From: Sphingomonas limnosediminicola
GTDB lineage: Bacteria; Pseudomonadota; Alphaproteobacteria; Sphingomonadales; Sphingomonadaceae
Direction: 5' to 3'
Assembly (NCBI RefSeq): GCF_039537965.1
Contig: NZ_BAABBM010000001.1
Coordinates: 992,001-1,056,000 of the forward strand
DNA: 64,000 nt
The position numbers and the translations under genes were made by a program. The notes under the pieces are model-generated. The model worked only from the letters and a program-made list of their open reading frames with translations, did not search any database and was not told the origin of the DNA. The stretch's first letter is position 1, and every line of letters starts with the position of its first letter. Shown here one piece after another: positions 1 to 8,856 of the stretch.

Positions 1-726
1 GTGGAGGGTCGTCGAGAGGATCAGGCCCGAAGGAACGGCGGCGAGCAGGATCCAGAATCCGAACTCGCGTCGCGACGGGTTGGGCGTCGCCTCTTCCGGC
101 GGCCGCTGCGTTGCGTTGCGCGGCAGGACCATGGCGCACCAGCCGACGAGCAAGATCATCAGACCGTAGGCAAGGCTCCACAGCAGGCGCTGCTCGCCGA
201 TGGGAAGCAGCGGCTCGACCAGCAGCGGATAGGCGATGAGGCCGCCGAAGCTGCCGAGGTTCGATGCCGCATAAAGAGGGTACGGATCGGTGCCGATTTC
301 GCCGTACCAGCGCTGCAGCAGCGGCGCCTGCGCCGAGACGGCGAAGAACAATGGGCCGATGGAGACGAGCAGCAGCCACGGCACCCACAGGAAGGGATTC
401 GCGCTGGGCGGCGGCACGGCGGCGATCAGGCCGATCGGAAGCATGAGGCCTGCCGCGAGTAGCAGGGCGATGTGGATCACAGCCTGCCTGCGCGGCGCGA
501 ACCGGCCCGTCCAGTGCGCATAGGCATAGCCGCCGAGCAGCAGCGCCTGATAGACGAGCATCGCCGAGTTCCACACGCTCGGCGCACCACCGAGGCGGGG
601 CAGCGCCATGCGCGCGACCATCGGCTGAACGAGGAAGAGCAGGAACGAGCCGACGAAGATCGCGGCAACGAAGCGCTGCCTGGACCAGGGATTGCGCGCC
701 TCGATGTTGCCTGCCGTTGTCGCCAT
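1..726 (-). CDS. Multi-pass membrane protein, N-terminal part (spermidine-synthase-like family), cut by window edge
   Basis: The frame opens with ATG at 726 (MATTAGNIEARN) and stays open for 242 codons to the left edge, so only the N-terminal part is present. It has several hydrophobic segments, for example around FVAAIFVGSFLLFLVQPMVA and ALLLAAGLMLPIGLIAAV, with short charged loops. The motif GGAPSVWNSAMLVYQ and the later YALASNLGS-like stretch (YPLYAASNLGSFGG) resemble the membrane half of proteins in which a transmembrane region precedes a spermidine-synthase-like methyltransferase domain. The catalytic half would lie outside the window, so its presence is inferred. The gene runs in the same direction as the next genes but is 36 bases beyond the acetyltransferase stop. 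Confidence 0.6.
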   Translation of the reverse strand, partial: MATTAGNIEARNPWSRQRFVAAIFVGSFLLFLVQPMVARMALPRLGGAPSVWNSAMLVYQALLLGGYAYAHWTGRFAPRRQAVIHIALLLAAGLMLPIGLIAAVPPPSANPFLWVPWLLLVSIGPLFFAVSAQAPLLQRWYGEIGTDPYPLYAASNLGSFGGLIAYPLLVEPLLPIGEQRLLWSLAYGLMILLVGWCAMVLPRNATQRPPEEATPNPSRREFGFWILLAAVPSGLILSTTLH

Positions 727-762
727 TGTAGCTGACGCTAGCGGTGGATTGGCTGCATTGGG

Positions 763-1347
763 TTAACGGCGGTCGTGGACTGCCGCGTCGCGTGCCGAGG
801 GCCATTCGGCCGCGCCGATCTCATAAACGATCTGCGGATTGACCGCCGGCCCGAAGCGCTGGTCGACGAAATCGAGTTCTTCACGCCGGGTCATGCCGAG
901 CCGCTTCATCAAACCCTGGCTCTCCCGGTTCGGCGGGATCGTCATCGCAATGATCCGGTCGTAGCCGAATTGCCCGAAGCCGAGGTCGAGCGCGGCGATG
1001 GCTGCTTCCTTTGCGATGCCCTTCCCCCATGCGCTCTCGCGGAGGCGCCAGCCGATTTCGGGCACGCCCGCCAGCTTGTTGGCGCCCGGCGTGTTGACCC
1101 GCTTCAGACCGCAAAAGCCTTGGATTTCGCCCGTCGCGCGATCCTCGACGACCCAGAAAGTATGGCCATAATCGCGCTGGTAGCTGCACAAGCGATCGAA
1201 CCCTGCGCGCCACTCTTCCGGCGATTGCACGCCGCCCAGATGACGCATCACGGCCGGCTTGTTCATGATCTCGTAGAAGGCCTGCTCGTCCGGCACGTCC
1301 CATTCGCGGAGGCGCAGCCGCTCGGTCTCGGCAACGAACTTAGCCAC
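763..1347 (-). CDS. GNAT family N-acetyltransferase (RimJ/RimL-like)
   Basis: About 194 residues. It begins with the usual RimJ/RimL opening (ETERLRLREW) and carries the acetyl-CoA binding region near GWRLRESAWGKGIAKEA followed by the family ending IPPNRESQGLMKRLGM. Family members transfer acetyl from acetyl-CoA to an amine, often a protein N-terminus; the substrate cannot be told here. The reading frame is open up to 1395, but a GTG at 1347 gives a protein that starts right before the conserved region. It overlaps the stop of the upstream decarboxylase by 8 bases, a typical coupled arrangement, so I prefer it. It ends the leftward hemB-decarboxylase-acetyltransferase run. Confidence 0.8.
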   Translation of the reverse strand: MAKFVAETERLRLREWDVPDEQAFYEIMNKPAVMRHLGGVQSPEEWRAGFDRLCSYQRDYGHTFWVVEDRATGEIQGFCGLKRVNTPGANKLAGVPEIGWRLRESAWGKGIAKEAAIAALDLGFGQFGYDRIIAMTIPPNRESQGLMKRLGMTRREELDFVDQRFGPAVNPQIVYEIGAAEWPSARDAAVHDRR

Positions 1348-2779
1348 GGAGCGCCTCGACGCCGCGAACCACTGCGCCGACCGCGTCATCGACATGCTCG
1401 AGGTGAGTGCGAAAGCAAAGGATGGCGCAGCGCAGGCGGTAAGTTCCGTCGATGCGCGTGCCGCTCATCATGACGCGGCCTTCCTGCTGGATGTGTTGCA
1501 TCAGGCGCTCGTTGAAGGCGTCGGCGTCGCCGCTCTTGGGCAGGTAACGGAAGGCGACGACGGAAAGTTGCGGTTCCGGCCCGGGGTCGAAGCCGTCGAT
1601 CTCCGACAGGCGTGCGTGGAAGTAGCGCGCGAGCGCGAGCTTCTCCGACTGCGCGGCGCGGAAGGCGGCGATGCCGGCGATCTGCAGCGGCAGCCACAGG
1701 CGCAGCGCCCGGAAGTGGCGGGTTAGCTCGGGCGAGAGGTCGGCGGGCGACGGCCCGACCTCGGACTCGCCGAGCGGACGGATATAATCGGCGCTGGCGC
1801 TGAACGCTTGTTGCAGCAGCTTGCCGTCGCGGACGAGCGCGGCGCCGGTGCCGTATGGCAGGAACAGCGCCTTATGGGGGTCGAGCGCGACGCTGTCCGC
1901 CTGCTCAATGCCACGAAGGCGCTCTCGGCCTTCGTCGCAGAGGGCAAACAGACCGCCATAGGCGCCGTCCACGTGCAGCCACGCGCCGTAGCGGCGGCAG
2001 AGGTCGGCAATCTCGGGCAGTGGGTCGATGGCCCCGGTATCGACGGTTCCTGCGGAGGCAATCACCAGCCATGGGCGGACGCCACTGCGGCGATCTTCCT
2101 CCAATGCTCCTTGAAGCGCCTCGACTGACATGCGGTAGTCTTCATCCGTATCGATAACGCGCTTGGGCGAGCGTCCGCGACCGGCGATATGCAGCGCCTT
2201 GTCGACGCAATAATGGGCAAAGCGGGTGACGTAGACCGCGCCCCCACTATCCGGGTCCCGCGCCTCGCGAGCCGCGACCACCGCAGTCAGGTTCGCGATG
2301 CTGCCGCCGGATGTCAGTGTGCCGGCAGAATCTGCGGGATAGCCAATGACGCTCGCCAGCCAGGCGGCGCAGGCATTTTCGATGCGGACCGCGCCGGGGC
2401 TGGCCGACGCAAAGCCCGAATATTTGTTGGAGGTCGCGGCCAGCAAATCTCCGAACGCCGAATAAGGGACACCGCCGCCTGGAATGTACGCCATGAAGCG
2501 CGGGCTGGTGGTCGCGAAGCCCGGATTGTCGATGCAGGTGCCGACGTAGTCGAGGACCGACGCCGGGTCCCTGCCCTGCTCGGTGAACTCCGGGTCCAGC
2601 CGCTGGCTGAATACTTCTGACCAAGGCCGGTTGCTCGACGCTTCTTCGACCTGATCCCAGTAAGCGAGCGCGTGGTCGAGCGCCTGACCGCCAATGGCGC
2701 GACGTGTAGCCGCGTCCGGTTCCAGCGGTGCGGCGGCTTCGCGGAGGCGCGCAATCTCGGCGCGAAGCTGGTCGATCAC
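1340..2779 (-). CDS. PLP-dependent group II amino acid decarboxylase
   Basis: 479 residues, normal for aromatic-L-amino-acid or glutamate-type decarboxylases. The PLP-binding lysine lies in DPHKALFLPYGTG near residue 303, with the upstream HVDGAYGG motif (Asp contacting the pyridine nitrogen) and the GGSIANLTA phosphate-binding stretch near residue 160. These features support decarboxylation of an amino acid, probably aromatic, but the substrate is not fixed by the sequence. The ATG at 2779 overlaps the hemB stop by 4 bases (ATGA), suggesting translational coupling. A hydrolase or aminotransferase within the same fold is less likely because the DPHK context is that of the decarboxylases. Confidence 0.85.
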   Translation of the reverse strand: MIDQLRAEIARLREAAAPLEPDAATRRAIGGQALDHALAYWDQVEEASSNRPWSEVFSQRLDPEFTEQGRDPASVLDYVGTCIDNPGFATTSPRFMAYIPGGGVPYSAFGDLLAATSNKYSGFASASPGAVRIENACAAWLASVIGYPADSAGTLTSGGSIANLTAVVAAREARDPDSGGAVYVTRFAHYCVDKALHIAGRGRSPKRVIDTDEDYRMSVEALQGALEEDRRSGVRPWLVIASAGTVDTGAIDPLPEIADLCRRYGAWLHVDGAYGGLFALCDEGRERLRGIEQADSVALDPHKALFLPYGTGAALVRDGKLLQQAFSASADYIRPLGESEVGPSPADLSPELTRHFRALRLWLPLQIAGIAAFRAAQSEKLALARYFHARLSEIDGFDPGPEPQLSVVAFRYLPKSGDADAFNERLMQHIQQEGRVMMSGTRIDGTYRLRCAILCFRTHLEHVDDAVGAVVRGVEALRG

Positions 2780-3765
2780 GAGATCAGGCGCGCGGCATCC
2801 ACCGCGTGATAAGTGAGCACGCCAGTGGCGCCGGCCCGTTTGAAGGCGAGCAAGGTCTCCAGGATCAGCGCGTCGCGGTCGCCCGCTCCAGCCGCCGCTA
2901 CCGCCTCGATCATCGCATACTCGCCGCTCACCTGGTACGCGAAGGTCGGGACGCCGAAAGCATCCTTCACCCGCGCGACGACGTCGAGATAGGGCAGCCC
3001 CGGCTTCACCATCACGAAGTCCGCACCCTCAGCCAAGTCGAGCTCGACCTCCCGCAGCGCTTCTTCGATGTTGGCCGGGTTCATCTGATAGCCGCGCTTG
3101 TCGCCCTTCAGTCGACCGAGCGAACCGACCGCCTCGCGAAACGGCCCGTAGAAGGCCGAGGCGTACTTCGCGGCGTAGGCCATGATCGCGACATTCTGGT
3201 GCCCCTCGTCCTCGAGCGCAGCGCGAATAGCGGCGACCCGGCCGTCCATCATGTCGGAGGGCGCGACGATATCGGCGCCGGCTTCGGCCTGCACCAACGC
3301 CTGGCGGACCAGAACCTCGACCGTATCATCGTTGATGACGTTGCCGGCGATGTCGACGATGCCGTCGTGGCCGTGGCTCGTGTAGGGATCGAGCGCGACG
3401 TCGGTCAGCACGCCGATGTCGGGCACCGCATCCTTGATCGCCTTGATCGCCTGGCAGATCAGGTTGCCGCTGTTGAGCGCCTCGCGCGCGTCGTCGGTCC
3501 GAAGGTCGGTCGGCGTGTTCGGGAACAGCGCGATGCATGGGATTCCGAGGTTAGCGGCCTCGCGCGCCTTGGCGCCAAGCTTGTCGATGCTCCAGCGGCT
3601 GACGCCGGGAAGGGAGCCGATCGGCTCATCGCAGTCGCGTCCGTCGCAAACGAACAGCGGCCAGATGAAGTCGGACGGATGAAGCCGATTCTCGGCGAGC
3701 ATCGAGCGCATCCAGGCGCTCGAGCGGCCGCGGCGCATCCGGAGGTGGGGGAATGAAGCTGACAT
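2776..3765 (-). CDS. hemB: Delta-aminolevulinic acid dehydratase (porphobilinogen synthase)
   Basis: 329 residues, full length. It condenses two 5-aminolevulinate molecules into porphobilinogen, the first common step to tetrapyrroles (haem, and others where present), in the cytoplasm. The two Schiff-base lysines are visible: Lys200 in MAYAAKYASAFYGPFR and Lys254 in MVKPGLPYLD. The metal-site segment reads DVALDPYTSHGHDG, with Asp and Ala where zinc enzymes have cysteines, so this is the magnesium-type rather than zinc-type enzyme. It is first in a tightly packed leftward set with the decarboxylase and acetyltransferase, though no functional link to them is evident. It is divergent from the lipid kinase at 3832. 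Confidence 0.96.
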   Translation of the reverse strand: MSASFPHLRMRRGRSSAWMRSMLAENRLHPSDFIWPLFVCDGRDCDEPIGSLPGVSRWSIDKLGAKAREAANLGIPCIALFPNTPTDLRTDDAREALNSGNLICQAIKAIKDAVPDIGVLTDVALDPYTSHGHDGIVDIAGNVINDDTVEVLVRQALVQAEAGADIVAPSDMMDGRVAAIRAALEDEGHQNVAIMAYAAKYASAFYGPFREAVGSLGRLKGDKRGYQMNPANIEEALREVELDLAEGADFVMVKPGLPYLDVVARVKDAFGVPTFAYQVSGEYAMIEAVAAAGAGDRDALILETLLAFKRAGATGVLTYHAVDAARLIS

Positions 3766-3831
3766 GGCGCGCCTCTAGCGTCATTCGGCGCCTCACGGGA
3801 ACCCAAATGCTTGCGCCGCCGCTTAGTGGGG

Positions 3832-4725
3832 ATGGCAAACAACAATAAGCTGCCCCGAAAAGCGATCCTGATCGTCAACACGGCGAGCCGGAGCGGCGCG
3901 GACGCGTTCGAACAGGCGCGCGAGAAGCTGACCGGTGCAGGGGTTGAGCTGATCGATGCGCGGTCGGTGGACGACCCCGAGACCCTCCCGCACGAAATAA
4001 AGGCGGCGGTGAAGCGCGCGCCGATGGTCATCGTCGGCGGTGGCGACGGGACGCTGTCCGAGACGGTCGACGATTTTCTGGGGAGTGATACGGTGTTCGC
4101 GCTGCTCCCGCTCGGCACGGCAAACAGTTTCGCGCGCACGCTGGGCATCCCGCTCGATCTGGACGGTGCTATCGACGTGATTGCCAATGGCTTGCCGCGG
4201 CAGATCGATCTTGCGGCGATCAATGGCGATTATTTCCTCAACAATGCCGCGCTGGGCCTCGCGCCCAAGGTGGCGGAGACCGTGCCGCATGGCTTGAAGC
4301 GGACCCTGGGCCGGCTTGGCTATCTGCTGTGGGCCGGCTGGTCGGCCGCCAGCTTCAAGGCGTTCCGGCTGACGGTGGACGACGGCAAGCGGCGTCACCG
4401 GCTGTGGGCGACCGAGGCGCGGATTGCCAACGGGCGCTTCCATGGAGGCATCGAGCTGATCGAAAGTGCCAACGTCGATAGCGGCGAGATCGTGGTTCAA
4501 GCAGTCGAGGGGCGAAGCGTTGTGAAGCTCGGCTGGAGCTATCTCACCAGCGCGTTGAAGCATCCATCGCGGCACGATCCGCTGACCGAATTTCGCGGCA
4601 AGAAGCTTCGGATCGAGACTCACCCTCGCATGCGCGTGTCGATCGATGGCGAACTCGGGCCGGAAACGCCTTTCGAGGCAACCGTCGCACCAGGCGCGAT
4701 CACCGTCGCGGCGCCTAGAGGCTAG
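3832..4725 (+). CDS. Diacylglycerol kinase family lipid kinase (YegS/DagK-like)
   Basis: 297 residues from ATG 3832; a TTG at 3811 in the same frame would add seven residues. The diacylglycerol kinase catalytic domain fills the N-terminal half, with IVNTASRSG (nucleotide loop), VIVGGGDGTLSE and LPLGTANSFAR. The C-terminal beta domain follows, ending in RVSIDGELGPETPFE. Family members phosphorylate diacylglycerol, sphingosine-like or related lipids at the inner membrane face. In a sphingolipid-containing bacterium a sphingoid substrate is possible, but this is inference. The stop codon overlaps the stop of the convergent MATE gene at 4722-4725 within a GCTAGC palindrome. Confidence 0.88.
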   Translation: MANNNKLPRKAILIVNTASRSGADAFEQAREKLTGAGVELIDARSVDDPETLPHEIKAAVKRAPMVIVGGGDGTLSETVDDFLGSDTVFALLPLGTANSFARTLGIPLDLDGAIDVIANGLPRQIDLAAINGDYFLNNAALGLAPKVAETVPHGLKRTLGRLGYLLWAGWSAASFKAFRLTVDDGKRRHRLWATEARIANGRFHGGIELIESANVDSGEIVVQAVEGRSVVKLGWSYLTSALKHPSRHDPLTEFRGKKLRIETHPRMRVSIDGELGPETPFEATVAPGAITVAAPRG

Positions 4726-6194
4726 CCCGCCGGGTTGAGCGCGCCGCCGGGTTCGCGAGTTGCCTCCGCCTCTTCGATGCATTCGTCAGGGCTCGGGACT
4801 TGCTCGATGCTGAGCTGTGCTTTCCGCCAGCCGCCCTTCCAATAGTACAAGACGGCGAGCGCCATATTGGCGAAGGAGCTGACCGGGAAGCTGAGCCATA
4901 CCGCGTCCGGCCCGAGCCAGTGCTGAGTCGCGAATATCCAGCCGAAACGGACCGGGATCAGGCCCACCGCGAGGATGATGAGCGGCGCCCAGACGGCGCC
5001 ATTGGCCCGCACTGTCGCGAACAGGACCATGGTCACGCCGAACAGCAGGAAGTTCCAGGTCGCGAGCATGTGGATGTGCCGAGCGATCGGCAGCGCCGGG
5101 CTTCCAGAGCCCATGAACAGCGCGAGCACCGTGCGATCGGCCAGCGTCAGCAACACGATCAGCGCGCCGGTGATCAGCAGCGACAGGACGATCCCATTGC
5201 GCGTGATCGCACCGACGCGGTCCCATAGCCGGGCGCCGATGTTCTGTGCCGACATGGCGCTGACGGCCGCGCCGATCGCCATCGCCGGCATCTGCACATA
5301 GGTCCAAAGCTGCATCGCGACGCCGAACGCCGCTGTCGTGTCGACGCCCTGCCGGTTGACGATGCCGATCAGCGCCAGCGCCGACATCGAGATGACGACC
5401 ATCTGCAGGCCCATGGGGAAGCCTTTGACGATGATCGTTTTCATGATCGTGAGCTTGGGCATCAGGTAGCGCAGTTCCGCACCGCGCAACCGCAGGGGCA
5501 GGTCCCGCGCATAGACGTAGATGACGAGTCCGATCAGGCTGACGTAATTGCCGATCAGCGTCGACATGGCCGAACCGGCAATACCCATCGCCGGGATCGG
5601 GCCGAAGCCCCGAATGAAGAAGGGGTTGAGGCCGCTGTCGAGGACGACGGCGACGATCATGAACCAGAGCGGCGTCAGGCTGTCCCCCGCCCCGCGCAGC
5701 GCCATCATCATCAAGGTCAGAAGCAGCAGCGCCGGCATCGCGAGAAAGATGACCTGCAGATAATCGAGCGCGAGCTTTGCCGCGTCGCCCGGTGTTCCGA
5801 GCAGGTGCAGGATCGAGCCGGACAGGAAATAGCCGGCGATGCCGATCAGGATGGTGACGACGGCGAAGCCTCCCATCGCGGTGCCGAAGATGCGCCGCGC
5901 CTCATCGGTGTCCTTGCGGCCCCAATACTGGCCGATGAGGATGGTCGACGCCATGCCGAAGCCGAACACGAAGGCGGTCAGCAGAAACATGACCATGTTG
6001 GCATTGGACGTCGCCGCGAGCGCGCCTTCGCCGAGCAGGCGGCCGACCCAGATCGCGTTGACGGTGCCGTTCAGCGACTGAAGGATCGAGGACGCGAGCG
6101 TCGGCAGCGCGAACTTGAGAAGCGTCGGGCCGATCGCGCCTTCGGTCAGATTTCCGCGCTGCGGGGGCCCTCGTCTCGCTTGTGCGTCAGCCAC
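4722..6194 (-). CDS. MATE family multidrug efflux transporter
   Basis: 490 residues with about twelve hydrophobic segments arranged as two similar halves, as in MATE exporters. The opening (LTEGAIGPTLLKFALPTLAS) is the typical first-helix motif, and GEGALAATSNA and GMASTILIGQYWGRKD match the conserved first half. MATE proteins export cationic drugs and metabolites in exchange for sodium ions or protons across the inner membrane; the substrate is unknown. It lies just upstream (12 bases from valS stop on the same strand), so both may share a transcript. The C-terminal 40 residues are charged and cytoplasmic. Confidence 0.9.
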   Translation of the reverse strand: MADAQARRGPPQRGNLTEGAIGPTLLKFALPTLASSILQSLNGTVNAIWVGRLLGEGALAATSNANMVMFLLTAFVFGFGMASTILIGQYWGRKDTDEARRIFGTAMGGFAVVTILIGIAGYFLSGSILHLLGTPGDAAKLALDYLQVIFLAMPALLLLTLMMMALRGAGDSLTPLWFMIVAVVLDSGLNPFFIRGFGPIPAMGIAGSAMSTLIGNYVSLIGLVIYVYARDLPLRLRGAELRYLMPKLTIMKTIIVKGFPMGLQMVVISMSALALIGIVNRQGVDTTAAFGVAMQLWTYVQMPAMAIGAAVSAMSAQNIGARLWDRVGAITRNGIVLSLLITGALIVLLTLADRTVLALFMGSGSPALPIARHIHMLATWNFLLFGVTMVLFATVRANGAVWAPLIILAVGLIPVRFGWIFATQHWLGPDAVWLSFPVSSFANMALAVLYYWKGGWRKAQLSIEQVPSPDECIEEAEATREPGGALNPAG

Positions 6195-6206
6195 TCGTTT
6201 CTCCGT

Positions 6207-8825
6207 CTAGCCCAGTCGCTCCAACGCGGCACGGAGGCGATCGGCCTCCGCCGCCTTGGCGTCGTGGTCGGCTCGCGCCTTTTCGACGGCTTCGGGCTTG
6301 GCGCGTTCGGTGAAGTTCGGGTTTGCGAGGCGCTGGGCGAGGCTGTCGCGTTCCTTTTCGGCAGTCGCGGCGCCCTTCGCTAGCCGATCGCGCTCGGCGT
6401 CGAGGTCGATCACGCCTTCGAGCGGAAGCGCAAATGTCGCTTCATCAACAACCACCTGCGCGGCGCCGGTGCCCGTGAAGGTCGACAACTGGATCGATTC
6501 CAGGCGAGCCAGCCGCGACAGCATGGCGAAGTTGCGGTCGAGGCGCGCGGCGGTCTCTTCCGAGGCGTCCGCAGCGAATAGGTGCAGCTTTGCCGATGGA
6601 GGTACGTTCAGCTCAGTACGAGCGGACCGAACTTCGCCGACGAGCCTGATTATCCAGTCGAGTTCGGACTTCGCACGGAGATCTATCTGAGCCTGCGGCT
6701 CGGGCCATTTAGCGACGATCAGTTCGTACGGTCGTGCGTTCGCATTCCACAGCTCTTCGGTGATGAAGGGCATTAGCGGATGGAGCATGACAAGGATCTG
6801 GTCGAACGCCCAGGCGGCGACCTTCTTGGTCTCCTCGTCGAAGCTGCCTTTGATCAGCTCGACATACCAGTCGCAGAAGGTGCCCCAGACGAAGTGGTAG
6901 ATGGCATCCGCCATCTCGTCGTAGCGCAGTTCGTCGAAGGCGCGATCAAGCTTACCGAGCGTCTCGACGACCTCGCCGATGATCCAGCGGTTGACCGGAA
7001 GCTCGGCGGCGGGTGTGGCGATGCTGTCGCTAGCGCCGACGCCGTTCATCTGCAGGAAGCGCGCGGCGTTCCAGATCTTGGTCGCGAAGTTGCGATAGCC
7101 TTCGACGCGCTTCTCATCGAGCTTGATGTCGCGGCCCTGACTTTCCATCGCCGCCAGCGTGAAGCGCAGCGCGTCTGCCCCGTATTTGTCGATAAGGCCG
7201 AGCGGGTCGACCGTATTGCCCTTCGACTTGGACATCTTCGCGCCCTGCGCGTCGCGAACCAGGCCGTGGAGGTAGAGCGTCTTCCATGGCACCTCGCCCA
7301 TGAACTCGATGCCCTGCATCGCCATGCGCGCGTCCCAGAAAAAGAGGATGTCGAAGCCGGAGATGAGCACGTCGTTGGGGTAGTGGCGGCGGAGGTCCTC
7401 GGTCTCCTCCGGCCAGCCGAGTGTCGCAAACGGCCAGAGTGCTGAGCTGAACCAGGTGTCGAGAACGTCTTCGTCCTGCCGCAGCGGTTGGTCTCCCGCT
7501 TGCTTGCGTGCTTCTTCCTCAGTCTCAGCGACGAAGATCTTGCCGTCCTCGGCATACCACGCCGGAATGCGGTGGCCCCACCACAGTTGGCGCGAGACGC
7601 ACCACGGCTGGATGTTCTCGAGCCAGTTGAACCAGGTTTTGGCCCAAGTCTCGGGCACGATCCTGATGTCGCCCTTCTTGACCGCTTGGAGCGCGGGCAG
7701 CGCCAGCTTGACGGCGTCGACATACCATTGGTCGGTAAGCCACGGCTCGATGACTACGCCTGAGCGGTCGCCATAGGGTGTAGGGATGACCCGGTCCTCA
7801 ACGCGGACCAGCGCGCCTTCGTCTTCCAGTCTGGCAACAACCGCCTTGCGCGTTTCCTCGCGGGTCAGGCCGAGCAGCTCCTGCGGGATGAGGCCGTCCC
7901 GCGTCTGCACAACGTATGCCTCGGCATCGAACATGTTGAGCATGTCCGCGGGCATGAAACCGGCGCGCTTGCCGACCTCATAGTCGTTGAAGTCGTGACC
8001 CGGCGTGATCTTCACCGCGCCGCTGCCCAACTCCGGATCGGCATGCTCATCGGGGATGATCGGGATCAGGCGGCCGGTGATCGGTTGCTTGATGTGCTTG
8101 CCGATCAGCGCCTTGTAGCGCTCGTCCTCCGGGTGAACCGCGACCGCCATGTCGGCGAGCATCGTTTCGGGCCGCGTGGTTGCGACGTGAATTGCGCCGC
8201 TGTTGTCGGCAAGCGGGTAACTGAGCGTCCAGAACTTGCCCTGCACATCGCGCGTCTCGACCTCGAGGTCGCTGATCGCGGTCTGGAACTTGGGGTCCCA
8301 GTTGACGAGCCGCTTGTCGCGGTAGGCAAGGCCGCGCTTGTAGAGTTCGACGAAGACGTGAGTGACGGCTTTCGAGAAACCCTCATCCATCGTGAAGCGC
8401 TCGTTCGACCAGTCGCACGATGCACCGAGGCGACGGAGCTGCCGCGTGATCGCGCCGCCCGACTGCGCCTTCCATTCCCAGACGTGCTCCAGGAATGCTT
8501 CACGTCCGATCTCCGCGCGCTTGATGCCCTGGCTGTCGAGGTTGCGCTCGACCACCATTTGCGTCGCGATGCCGGCGTGGTCGGTGCCGACCACCCAGAG
8601 CGCGTCCTTGCCGCGCATCCGCTCGCGCCGGCTGAGCACATCCTGCAGCGTGATATCGAGCGCGTGGCCGATGTGCAGCGAGCCGGTGACGTTCGGCGGC
8701 GGCATAACGATGGTCCACGGCGTCGCATCGGGGCGCTCGGGCCGGAACAGGCCGTTGCTCTCCCAATGCGCGTACCAGCTATCTTCAATCGCGCGGGGTT
8801 CGAAAGTCTTCGGAAGTTCGCTCAT
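6207..8825 (-). CDS. valS: Valyl-tRNA synthetase
   Basis: 872 residues, normal for class I ValRS. It joins valine to tRNA-Val in the cytoplasm. The HIGH signature is at residues 51-54 ([12 protein letters not shown]), the editing domain occupies roughly residues 200-350 with the marker [12 protein letters not shown], and the KMSKS loop is near residue 530 ([10 protein letters not shown]). The C-terminal tail from about residue 800 is a coiled-coil arm rich in Glu, Lys and Ala, as is usual for this enzyme. Its place beside a PopZ-like gene and tolC matches gene order common in alphaproteobacteria, apart from the S9 peptidase gene lying between. Confidence 0.97.
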   Translation of the reverse strand: MSELPKTFEPRAIEDSWYAHWESNGLFRPERPDATPWTIVMPPPNVTGSLHIGHALDITLQDVLSRRERMRGKDALWVVGTDHAGIATQMVVERNLDSQGIKRAEIGREAFLEHVWEWKAQSGGAITRQLRRLGASCDWSNERFTMDEGFSKAVTHVFVELYKRGLAYRDKRLVNWDPKFQTAISDLEVETRDVQGKFWTLSYPLADNSGAIHVATTRPETMLADMAVAVHPEDERYKALIGKHIKQPITGRLIPIIPDEHADPELGSGAVKITPGHDFNDYEVGKRAGFMPADMLNMFDAEAYVVQTRDGLIPQELLGLTREETRKAVVARLEDEGALVRVEDRVIPTPYGDRSGVVIEPWLTDQWYVDAVKLALPALQAVKKGDIRIVPETWAKTWFNWLENIQPWCVSRQLWWGHRIPAWYAEDGKIFVAETEEEARKQAGDQPLRQDEDVLDTWFSSALWPFATLGWPEETEDLRRHYPNDVLISGFDILFFWDARMAMQGIEFMGEVPWKTLYLHGLVRDAQGAKMSKSKGNTVDPLGLIDKYGADALRFTLAAMESQGRDIKLDEKRVEGYRNFATKIWNAARFLQMNGVGASDSIATPAAELPVNRWIIGEVVETLGKLDRAFDELRYDEMADAIYHFVWGTFCDWYVELIKGSFDEETKKVAAWAFDQILVMLHPLMPFITEELWNANARPYELIVAKWPEPQAQIDLRAKSELDWIIRLVGEVRSARTELNVPPSAKLHLFAADASEETAARLDRNFAMLSRLARLESIQLSTFTGTGAAQVVVDEATFALPLEGVIDLDAERDRLAKGAATAEKERDSLAQRLANPNFTERAKPEAVEKARADHDAKAAEADRLRAALERLG

Positions 8826-8856
8826 GCAGCGCGACTAAACGCGCTGCGCTGCAGCA

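Noticed and set aside
2728-3756. A 342-codon plus-strand frame opposite hemB
   Set aside because: It is the shadow of a well-supported gene and has an Arg/Asp/Val-rich composition without motifs.
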